Assembly: GCA_003223895.1 (NCBI GenBank)
Contig: QHXD01000108.1
Location: forward strand, 14,378 to 26,369
Direction: 5' to 3'
Length of the DNA: 11,992 nt
DNA from: Acidobacteriota bacterium
GTDB lineage: Bacteria > Acidobacteriota > Terriglobia > 20CM-2-55-15
Shown: in pieces, positions 1 through 5,329 of the stretch
Layout of the letters: every line of letters begins with the position of its first letter
Numbering within the stretch: position 1 is the stretch's first letter
Program-made: the position numbers and the translations under genes
The notes under the pieces: generated by a model
What the model was told of the DNA's origin: nothing
Databases searched by the model: none
The model's input: the letters and a program-made list of their open reading frames with translations, nothing else

Positions 1-258
1 GCGCCGGCCATACCTGTCGGCGAGCAAGCCGAACAGAAAGGCCCCGATCGGTCTGAACGCCAGCGTCAAGGTCACGGTGAGGGCGACCTCGGCGTTCGTC
101 CGGTGGAATTCGGCCGCGATTTCCGTCAGAACCATCACGACAATGAAGTAGTCGAACGAGTCCAGCGTCCATCCCACCGTCGACGCAATGACGGCGTTCC
201 AGTTATCCCGCGCCTGCTCGCGCGAGCTTTCGACGGCGGTCTTCACGGCGGTAGACAT
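1..258 (-). CDS. MFS transporter, SHS (lactate/sialate-type) family, N-terminal part
   Basis: Reading leftward from ATG at 258-256, 86 codons run open to the window edge, so the C-terminal ~80% is missing. The segment begins MSTAVKTAVE, then has TM1 around residues 22-50 with the acidic pair in LDSFDYF, typical of sugar/organic-acid MFS carriers, and TM2 around 60-80. It ends in the MFS loop 2-3 signature GLLADRYGRR. The TLAFRPIGAFLFG stretch resembles the SHS family (TC 2.A.1.12), which carries lactate, sialate and other carboxylates by proton symport across the inner membrane. No Shine-Dalgarno is seen before the ATG, but a TATAAT lies 12 bases upstream, so the message may be nearly leaderless. 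Substrate cannot be told from this fragment. Family call is secure; subfamily is moderately sure. Confidence 0.9.
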   Translation of the reverse strand, partial: MSTAVKTAVESSREQARDNWNAVIASTVGWTLDSFDYFIVVMVLTEIAAEFHRTNAEVALTVTLTLAFRPIGAFLFGLLADRYGRR

Positions 259-269
259 GATGGGCCGGT

Positions 270-275
270 ATTATA
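270..275 (-). promoter_or_regulatory. Possible -10 box of the MFS gene
   Basis: The minus strand reads TATAAT at 275-270, a perfect consensus -10 hexamer. Transcription would start about position 263, leaving some five bases before the ATG at 258, in line with the absent ribosome binding site. Any -35 would fall at the outer end of palindrome IR1 (291-300), where only a weak TCAAAA is visible at 19-bp spacing. A match by chance is possible. Confidence 0.3.
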
Positions 276-290
276 TGTGAAGTGAGGAGG

Positions 291-430
291 GAGATTTTGA
301 AATTGGACGAATCCTGCACCTCAAATCCGAAATCCGAAATCGCAAATTGGACGGGCAGCTCGGGCTTAGTCCAATCTGATATTTCGGATTTCGGATTTGA
401 GGTGCAGGATTCGTCCAATTTCAAAATCTC
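291..430. repeat. IR1: perfect 50-bp inverted repeat with 40-nt loop
   Basis: Arms 291-340 and 381-430 are exact reverse complements over all 50 bases. The inner part of each arm is a heptamer repeat, with the unit TCCGAAA repeated (AAATCCGAAATCCGAAAT). The 40-nt loop carries a second nested hairpin (346-352 ATTGGAC pairing with 369-375 GTCCAAT). ATTGGAC also occurs in the outer arm at 302-308, so the loop partly repeats the arm. The element lies between the start of the MFS gene (-) and the start region of the 449/557 gene (+), so it is not at a 3' end and is unlikely to be a simple terminator. No target-site duplication and no coding capacity are visible. Confidence 0.97.
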
Positions 431-556
431 GTTGCGGAATGGGTTGTTTTGAGCCCAATTAAGAAACCCATCTCCGTTACGGACGACATTCTCACCCGTA
501 AATCATTGAGCGCTCAGACCCGCCCTTTCGGAACCTGCCATGCTATTACATCCCCC

Positions 557-976
557 GTGATTACGCGGGCAGAAGTGTCGAAACAAGACGAAGTAACCCT
601 CGACGTCGGCAAGCACCTGAAGCGCTATGCGATCCTCTGTCTGTGGCTTGTTGCGGGCGTCCTCTATACCCACATGGTCGTTCAGTGGATCGGGATCAAA
701 TCGAATGACAAGGAATTCCTGCGGTCCGTCCAGCATGCCGTTCAACTTGTGGGAACGGAAAACCGGCCAACCAAGGATCTGCGGACGTTGTTGCTTGTGA
801 GAGCGGAATCATTCTCGATCCCGATTCACGGTGACGACATTCTAATCAATGGCAAGGAAGACACACTGAGCGTCAGTCTCCACTATGATGCCTACATCAC
901 GCTGCCCGTCCTGAACAAGTCCGTTTACAAAATGAGCTTCAATCACCAGGTCCGTTTCAGGCTGCCGAACTCGTAA
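557..976 (+). CDS. Small single-pass membrane protein, DUF4845-like
   Basis: The longest frame starts at TTG 449, only 19 bases after IR1. No good ribosome site supports it, and the first ~36 codons look unlike protein. GTG at 557 or GTG at 575 is more plausible, giving 139 or 133 residues. After a short charged N-terminus comes one TM helix (KRYAILCLWLVAGVLYTHMVV), then a ~95-residue soluble domain. That domain has a helical segment (DLRTLLLVRAESFSIPI) followed by beta-type segments (ILINGKEDTLSVSLHYDAYITLPV). This order (TM, helix, IDDxxI-like strand, YxxxITLP) resembles DUF4845 proteins, anchored periplasmic proteins of unknown function, but the match is from memory. It ends TAA at 974-976, three bases before the end of the opposing gene. 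Confidence 0.7.
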   Translation: MITRAEVSKQDEVTLDVGKHLKRYAILCLWLVAGVLYTHMVVQWIGIKSNDKEFLRSVQHAVQLVGTENRPTKDLRTLLLVRAESFSIPIHGDDILINGKEDTLSVSLHYDAYITLPVLNKSVYKMSFNHQVRFRLPNS

Positions 977-979
977 AAC

Positions 980-1735
980 TCATCTTGCGCTGCAGGGCCT
1001 GGGATTCCAGCCGTTCGCGTCCGCCTGCTTCCTGAAGTGCGTGCTTCGGACCAATGGCACAGTCAGATATTCCGGATCCTCAACGATGCTCTCGACCACG
1101 AGCCATTGATCGCCGTTCGGTTCCTTCACGACGTCGAAATACTCGGTCATGGTCGCGTTCGCGCTGTAAGGCGCGCCGTTTCTCTGCAGATAACCAGGAC
1201 GCATGCGCGTCGTCACGACCTTCACGCTGCCGGACCGCGGTCCCCCTCCTCTCGGAAACAGCCGGCCTTCCCACGTGGCCGCGGATTGCCCTTGCCACGT
1301 GGGTTGAGCGGCGGCAGAGGGGGTGGGGGCGGGTCCGAAATGAAGCAGACGCGTCTGTGTTCCGGCGTCGAATTCAATTTTCAAGGTCGTATCGTTGTCC
1401 CAGGTGATATGCAGCCGCCCCGGCATGCGCATGATGTTGGCAGCCCCATAGGCTTTGCACTGTTCACCGGCCGCTTCGTCTTTTGCGGGATCCCATGCCT
1501 CGCCAATTTTGCGGCCGGCGGGGTTCAGCGGAATATCCGGGTAGTCCCCTTTGGGCGGAGTGACCATGCGGAAACGCCAGTCTTCGCTGACAATGGCCAC
1601 CCAGTAACCGGTCAGATCGATCGGAGCCATGGCTTCCGGGGTCGGCGGCGCTCCGCGTGCCCCTTGAGGTGGAGCCTGCGCATGAAGATGGACGGCGACG
1701 GCCAAAAGGAAGATTCCGGAAATTGTGTATCTCAT
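980..1735 (-). CDS. Secreted protein of unknown function, paralogue of 2691-3521 product
   Basis: 251 residues from ATG 1735; a TTG one codon earlier (1738) is less likely. A signal peptide (MRYTISGIFLLAVAVHLHAQ) precedes a proline-rich linker and the mature domain that begins DLTGYWVAIVSEDW. It aligns with the product of 2691-3521 through GDYxxIPLNxAxR, AWD, QC, a W-[DE]-G step, RNGxPxS, a TExF motif and DPxYLTxPxVR, so the two are clear homologues. The fold may be a beta-barrel or lipocalin-like, but no function is known to me; such proteins are abundant in Acidobacteria. It has an insert of low complexity (PAPTPSAAAQPTWQGQ) and a GGG-rich patch that the paralogue lacks. It lies 8 bases after the stop of the MBL gene, so it is translated from the same message. 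It ends three bases from the convergent gene with no terminator hairpin between them. Confidence 0.85.
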   Translation of the reverse strand: MRYTISGIFLLAVAVHLHAQAPPQGARGAPPTPEAMAPIDLTGYWVAIVSEDWRFRMVTPPKGDYPDIPLNPAGRKIGEAWDPAKDEAAGEQCKAYGAANIMRMPGRLHITWDNDTTLKIEFDAGTQTRLLHFGPAPTPSAAAQPTWQGQSAATWEGRLFPRGGGPRSGSVKVVTTRMRPGYLQRNGAPYSANATMTEYFDVVKEPNGDQWLVVESIVEDPEYLTVPLVRSTHFRKQADANGWNPRPCSAR

Positions 1736-1743
1736 CAAGTGAC

Positions 1744-2694
1744 CTATTTCTTCTGACTCAGACTCTTGTATACCGCTTCGACAAACATGTCCGTTGTCCA
1801 GAAGCCTGTATTCGTGCCGAAAAGCGGATCGTAGTCGCGGGTCGGCCGGGCTGCCTTCACCTGCTCCAGCGTCATGCCTTTCTTGATCATGTCCTGAATA
1901 CGATCTCGAATGATGATGGTCATTTCCCTGAAATTAAGAAGGTCTCCGAAGTCGGAAAGACGGCCGTGACCGGGAATCACCAGCGTTCCGCCCTCCTGTC
2001 CGTAAACAGGAATGATCATGTCCACCAGCCGGTTCAACGCATCGATGGTCCCCTGAATGCTGCCGCCCCCGGCCAGGTCAATGATCGGGTAGCTGTTGGT
2101 CAAGAAGATATCGCCGGTGCTGATCACATCGGAGCGGCGGAAGAATACGATGCTGTCGCCGTCGGTGTGCGCGGCTGGAGGATGAATGATTTCAATGCCT
2201 TCGCCGTTGAAGAACAATTTCTTGAGATCGCCGATGTAGGTACTCGTCGGCAATGCGCCCGCCGGCGTGGCGGGCATTCGGTTCATCACGTTTTCGTGCG
2301 CGATGATTTGAGCGCCTTCACCCGCATCCCGAATATCGAATGAGACGTTGCCGCCGGTAATCGTGGAACCGGCTTTGCGCAGATTTTCGTTTCCGCCCGT
2401 ATGGTCCGCGTGAAAGTGCGTATCGATGATGTAGCGGATCGGCCCGGTCGAAAGCGTCCGAATCGCGGCCAGGATCTTCGGGGACAAGGCCGCAAACTGC
2501 GTGTCCACCAGCAGAACGCCGTCTTTGCCGACCTGTACGGTCATGTTTCCGCCGGCACCGACCAGCATGTAGATATTGCCCTGCACCGGCAAAAGGTGGA
2601 CCTCGACGTTATTCAGGTTCTGGTTCTGCTGCGCGAATGCAAATGCGGCCAGGGCAAGAACGATGATGAAAGCGCCGGGTATTTTTCGTTTCAT
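1744..2694 (-). CDS. Secreted MBL-fold metallo-hydrolase, SoxH/quinoprotein-relay type
   Basis: 316 residues with a signal peptide (about 1-21, cleaving near AFAQ). The metallo-beta-lactamase zinc ligands are all in place: THFHADH gives H93, H95, D97 and H98, then H176 (PPAAHTDGD), D195 (STGD) and H243 (IPGHG). This is the pattern of class B-like and SoxH-like hydrolases, so it should be an active dinuclear zinc enzyme in the periplasm. Some relatives are named quinoprotein relay system zinc metallohydrolases because they sit beside PQQ dehydrogenases; one such dehydrogenase lies 4.3 kb away here. The substrate is unknown. The start ATG overlaps the upstream stop as ATGA (2694-2691), showing translational coupling with that gene, and the next gene starts 8 bases after its stop. 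Confidence 0.93.
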   Translation of the reverse strand: MKRKIPGAFIIVLALAAFAFAQQNQNLNNVEVHLLPVQGNIYMLVGAGGNMTVQVGKDGVLLVDTQFAALSPKILAAIRTLSTGPIRYIIDTHFHADHTGGNENLRKAGSTITGGNVSFDIRDAGEGAQIIAHENVMNRMPATPAGALPTSTYIGDLKKLFFNGEGIEIIHPPAAHTDGDSIVFFRRSDVISTGDIFLTNSYPIIDLAGGGSIQGTIDALNRLVDMIIPVYGQEGGTLVIPGHGRLSDFGDLLNFREMTIIIRDRIQDMIKKGMTLEQVKAARPTRDYDPLFGTNTGFWTTDMFVEAVYKSLSQKK

Positions 2695-3521
2695 TTTTTG
2701 CCGCTCAGTTTCTGTTCGTATTCGGGATACAGGGTTTCGGCGCCGCCTCTGGTTGCTTCTTTGGGTAATTTGTGCGCGTTGGCAAACTCGTCAAGAAAAG
2801 GGTTCGTACCCGGCAGATGGTGTGGGATGGTTCCCTTCTCCCGAATCACCTCGTCCACCGGTTCACAAGGATAAGCGGCGATCTGTTGGTTCTCCTGATA
2901 AACGTAGTCGCGCGTACGAACCATCGGCTCGGTCAGATACGCCGGGTCGGTGATCACGGTCATCAGAATCAAGTGACCGGCGTGACGGATGAAATGTTCG
3001 GTCACGGTGGCCCTGTCGCTGCGGGGAACACCGTTGCGGCGAATCCAGCCTTCTTTCAGATGCGTGGTGCTGACCGTCAGGATATCGCCATCCCATTTGC
3101 CCGTGGAGAAACCCATGGCCGTATGGAGGGCATAGTCCGGAGGATGCGGACGGCCATCCATCCAGATCGTTCGCTCCGTGCCCCACGCGAAGTGGTGGGT
3201 GTGAATTGCAATGAGTTGCTGTGAGTCCTTATCGCGTTCCTCCCAGATTCGGATCGCCGCAAAACTCGGAACGTAGTCGGATGGATGCACCCGGCATTGA
3301 TATTCGGGCAGCGTGATGAGAGACGCGTCCCACGCCTCAGCGCGAAATCGCGCGGCGTCGTTCAGCGGGATGCCGGTATAGTCGCCAAGTTCCGGACCGA
3401 AAAGACGGTCCGGCCAGTCTTCGTGGAGAATCGTGAGGTTTTCCCAAACCCCCTCGAGATTGGCCTGGGCAAAGGCCTGCGCACACACGAGCATGATGGA
3501 GAGGAAAAGGACGTATCGCAT
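2691..3521 (-). CDS. Secreted protein of unknown function, paralogue of 980-1735 product
   Basis: 276 residues from ATG 3521-3519. A longer open frame reaches back to 3878, but it only reads through a heptamer array and into the neighbouring gene, and the signal peptide (MRYVLFLSIMLVCAQAFAQ) marks the true start. AGGA lies about 12 bases upstream, a somewhat long spacing. The mature part opens NLEGVWENLTILHEDWPDRL and holds GDYTGIPLNDAARF, EYQCR, TIWMDGRPHPPDY, GKWDGDILTVSTTHL, GWIRRNGVPRSD, VTEHF and DPAYLTEPMVRT. This is a large family in Acidobacteria and Sphingomonads with no known function. It shares both the MRY start and the whole motif series with the 980-1735 protein, so each of the two follows an MBL gene in transcription order. 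Its stop overlaps the next start (ATGA). Confidence 0.85.
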   Translation of the reverse strand: MRYVLFLSIMLVCAQAFAQANLEGVWENLTILHEDWPDRLFGPELGDYTGIPLNDAARFRAEAWDASLITLPEYQCRVHPSDYVPSFAAIRIWEERDKDSQQLIAIHTHHFAWGTERTIWMDGRPHPPDYALHTAMGFSTGKWDGDILTVSTTHLKEGWIRRNGVPRSDRATVTEHFIRHAGHLILMTVITDPAYLTEPMVRTRDYVYQENQQIAAYPCEPVDEVIREKGTIPHHLPGTNPFLDEFANAHKLPKEATRGGAETLYPEYEQKLSGKK

Positions 3522-3543
3522 AGGAGGGTATTGTCCTAAAAAA

Positions 3544-3703
3544 GAAGCCAGAAGCCAAGGAAGCCAGAAGCCAGAATGGGGATTCCCCGATCCTGGTTTC
3601 CAGTTTCCTATAGGAGTAGCAGCTTCTGGCTTCTGGCTTCTGGCTTCTGGCTTCTGGCTTCTGGCTTCTGGCTTCTGGCTTCTGGCTTCTGGCTTCTGGC
3701 TTC
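3544..3703. repeat. Heptamer tandem array (TTCTGGC x11) with inverted partner
   Basis: Eleven exact TTCTGGC units fill 3624-3700, with a partial unit on each side. The reverse complement (GCCAGAA-type units, one degenerate) occupies 3544-3576, so the whole can fold as a hairpin with a 47-nt loop that itself contains GGGGATTCCCC. Because 7 is not a multiple of 3, every frame of the array reads as the same seven-residue cycle without stops (plus strand FWLLASG, minus strand SQKPEAR), which inflates spurious open frames. The array begins 8 bases past the stop of the ComEC-like gene and ends 22 bases before the next start. It is not CRISPR: there are no spacers. Copy number is probably variable by slippage. 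Confidence 0.95.
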
Positions 3704-3708
3704 CTCCC

Positions 3709-4827
3709 TCAAGAAGGCCCTCTACCGGCTCGGTACGTCTTACTGAACCCATTCCGGCCATTCGTAACGCTGAAGGAGCCGTCCTGCTGAGCAGACACTT
3801 TGATCCAGTGTGCAGCGCCATTGTGGACCGGAGCCGGAGCGGCCCCGGGGCCGGGCTGGGGAGCGGCCGTGGCTGCAATCGGCATTGCCGCCGGTTGCTC
3901 GTCCACAGTGTTGGCGATGAACATCCCGGGCACGGTGTACTCCTGGCCGCTGAGCAACGAGAAGTGAAGCTGCCACAGATCCTCGAGACCTGGAGATGAA
4001 AACAGGACCTTCATTGCTTCCGGCTGACCGCCTTTACGAGTGCCGTTGTTCAGGATCGCAACTCGCGGTTGAATCGCATGAACCAGCACCTCCGAATTCG
4101 AAATGGGCTGTCCATGGTGGGACACGACGAACAGATCCACGGTGCCAAGGCGATTTACCGGGCACATCAGATCGAATTCCCTCATGACCGTGAGATCGCC
4201 GAGATGCACCATGCGGAACTTGCCGAAAGTGATGTGGCTGGCGACAGATTGAGCATTCTCCGTTTTGTCGATCTCCTGGGGTTTGAACGTTGCGCAATAC
4301 GGGTTCGGCTTTCCCGCTCCAGGCAGCGGGGTCTTGAGGACCTCGCTCGCGGAAGCCACAACGCGCACATCCAGGCCCGCGACCGGAATCTTGTCGCCGG
4401 GTTTTACGATCGTGTGCTTGGCCTTGCCGTAAAGCCCCGGATAGACCTTCTGGATAAAATCATCGGCTGCCTGAGCCGGCTGAACGTTCGGACCGTGGTC
4501 AATGAACTCGCGAATCGGAATGCGGCGCGCGAATTCTTCCATGCCTCCGAAGTGATCGCCGTGCCAGTGAGTCGTGATGAGGTGATCGATTTGTTTGACA
4601 CCGGAATCTTTGACTGCGGCCATGATGCGGTCAGCGTCACGAGAGGCGGCAGCGCCGCCGTTTCCCGTATCGATGAGCAAGGACTCACCCGACGGCGAAA
4701 CGAACAGCGTGGAGTTGCCGCCTTCCACATCCACCAGGTAGATGTCCAGCGTCTTCGCTGTCCTCGTCTGCGCCATAGCAAACATCGCAGCAGCCATAAC
4801 CAACAAAAGCACTATTGCCGACCGCAT
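3709..4827 (-). CDS. Secreted MBL-fold hydrolase, ComEC/Rec2 C-terminal-domain-like
   Basis: 372 residues from ATG 4827 with a good ribosome site (AAGGAGA, 7-8 bases upstream). Signal peptide about 1-19 (VLLLVMAAAMFAMAQ). The core is TLDIYLVDVEGGNSTLFVSPSGESLLIDTGN, then THWHGDH (H87, H89, D91, H92), NAQSVASHITFGKFRMVHLGD (D211) and VVSHHG (H237/H238), the order seen in the beta-lactamase domain of ComEC. Unlike ComEC it has no membrane domain, so it is a free-standing exported hydrolase, not a DNA-uptake channel. The C-terminal ~60 residues are Ala/Pro-rich (PAAMPIAATAAPQPGPGAAPAP) followed by a short beta-like tail. It is first in the run of four minus-strand genes, but a 187-bp gap with the heptamer array separates it from the rest. 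The substrate could be a phosphoester or nucleic acid; this is not shown. Confidence 0.92.
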   Translation of the reverse strand: MRSAIVLLLVMAAAMFAMAQTRTAKTLDIYLVDVEGGNSTLFVSPSGESLLIDTGNGGAAASRDADRIMAAVKDSGVKQIDHLITTHWHGDHFGGMEEFARRIPIREFIDHGPNVQPAQAADDFIQKVYPGLYGKAKHTIVKPGDKIPVAGLDVRVVASASEVLKTPLPGAGKPNPYCATFKPQEIDKTENAQSVASHITFGKFRMVHLGDLTVMREFDLMCPVNRLGTVDLFVVSHHGQPISNSEVLVHAIQPRVAILNNGTRKGGQPEAMKVLFSSPGLEDLWQLHFSLLSGQEYTVPGMFIANTVDEQPAAMPIAATAAPQPGPGAAPAPVHNGAAHWIKVSAQQDGSFSVTNGRNGFSKTYRAGRGPS

Positions 4828-4846
4828 ACTTCATCTCCTTTTGCTT

Positions 4847-4877
4847 CTGTAGCGGCGGTCTATGACCGCCGCTACAG
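4847..4877. repeat. 14-bp hairpin TGTAGCGGCGGTC type
   Basis: Arms 4847-4860 and 4864-4877 are exact reverse complements around a TAT loop. Translated on the plus strand it gives VAAVYDRRYS, a string I recall from many spurious Acidobacteria open frames, so this is likely a dispersed repeat in such genomes. It lies directly after the stop of the gene remnant (4879) and about 10 bases before the ribosome site of the ComEC-like gene, where it could terminate the former and sit in the leader of the latter. No T-tract follows the stem on the minus strand. Confidence 0.85.
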
Positions 4878-4878
4878 T

Positions 4879-5124
4879 TTAGTTACTGCCCGTGCCAACG
4901 ATTCTCACGAATTGATACGTCGAAACGCGGCCAGTCGTCATTCGGGCTGAAACTCGCCCCGTGGCAGCGTTCCATCCCGTCCCCGAATACTGAATTGATT
5001 TCACATTTCCGGCACCAATGGCTGTTGAAGCGGCTTGCAGGATCGCCCGTGCATCCTGGGCAGCGGCCGTCCCCCCGGCCATCAGCGACAGAACAACAAC
5101 GAGAACCCATAGCTTCTGAGCCAT
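4879..5124 (-). pseudogene. Truncated, frameshifted N-terminal remnant of a secreted MBL-type protein
   Basis: An excellent ribosome site (AAGGAGG, 4-5 bases before ATG 5124) begins an 81-codon frame. It has a signal peptide (MAQKLWVLVVVLSLMAGGTAAAQ) followed by DARAILQAASTAIGAGNVKSIQYSGTGWNAATG. This is the typical mature N-terminus of a large acidobacterial family of MBL-fold hydrolases with an N-terminal helical domain. The family continues with [AQ]SFSPxxDWPRFDV, and exactly that (GASFSPNDDWPRFDVS) appears in the next frame, so one base is missing near the GGGG at about 4938-4942. Similarity stops right after, followed by TAA and the 4847 hairpin, so the remaining few hundred codons are gone. 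It could still yield a short exported peptide, but a decayed gene is the better reading. The family assignment is from memory. Confidence 0.65.
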
Positions 5125-5154
5125 ATTTCCTCCTTAAGTTAAATGTGTGGAATG

Positions 5155-5183
5155 ATTCTCAGCGGCGTGACTCAGAATTTCAA
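5155..5183 (-). promoter_or_regulatory. Possible sigma-70 promoter of the gene remnant
   Basis: The minus strand shows TTGAAA (5183-5178), 17 bases, then GAGAAT (5160-5155), about 30 bases before the start codon and its strong ribosome site. The -35 matches consensus at 5 of 6 and the -10 at 4 of 6. The region lies just outside the left arm of IR2. The match is suggestive only. Confidence 0.3.
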
Positions 5184-5201
5184 CTTCTTTAGGGGTGATG
5201 A

Positions 5202-5329
5202 GAACGATTCTTAGCCGCGGATTACGCGAATTACGCGGATGGGCGCGCAAAATCTGTCATGCGACTGCAATGAAGTCTCATAGCGCGCCCATCCGCGTAA
5301 TTCGCGTAATCCGCGGCTAAGAATCGTTC
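5202..5329. repeat. IR2: perfect 47-bp inverted repeat with 34-nt loop
   Basis: Arms 5202-5248 and 5283-5329 are exact reverse complements. Each contains the word ATTACGCG in a 9-bp tandem (GATTACGCGAATTACGCGG) and an outer GAACGATTCTTAGCCGCG. The right arm ends at 5329, one base before the TAG stop (complement of 5330-5332) of the FAD hydroxylase; the left arm lies upstream of the gene remnant's possible promoter. It is thus between a gene end and a gene start on the same strand. Its TTAGCCGCG-ATTACGCG words recur in IR5 (10642-10708), so the two belong to one repeat family. No target-site duplication is visible. Confidence 0.97.

Noticed and set aside
1037..1756. A 239-codon plus-strand frame
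   Set aside because: Antisense to the 980-1735 gene, which has a signal peptide and a paralogue in the window.
3624..3700. CRISPR-like regular repeat
   Set aside because: Units of 7 bases are directly joined with no spacers and no cas genes nearby; this is a simple tandem array.
2691..3878. A 395-codon minus-strand frame with SQKPEAR repeats at its N-terminus
   Set aside because: The first 119 codons come from antisense of the neighbouring gene and the heptamer array, which is open in all frames; the signal peptide at 3521 marks the true start.
4069..4950. A 293-codon plus-strand frame
   Set aside because: Antisense to the ComEC-like MBL gene; its end reads through the 4847 hairpin (VAAVYDRRYS).
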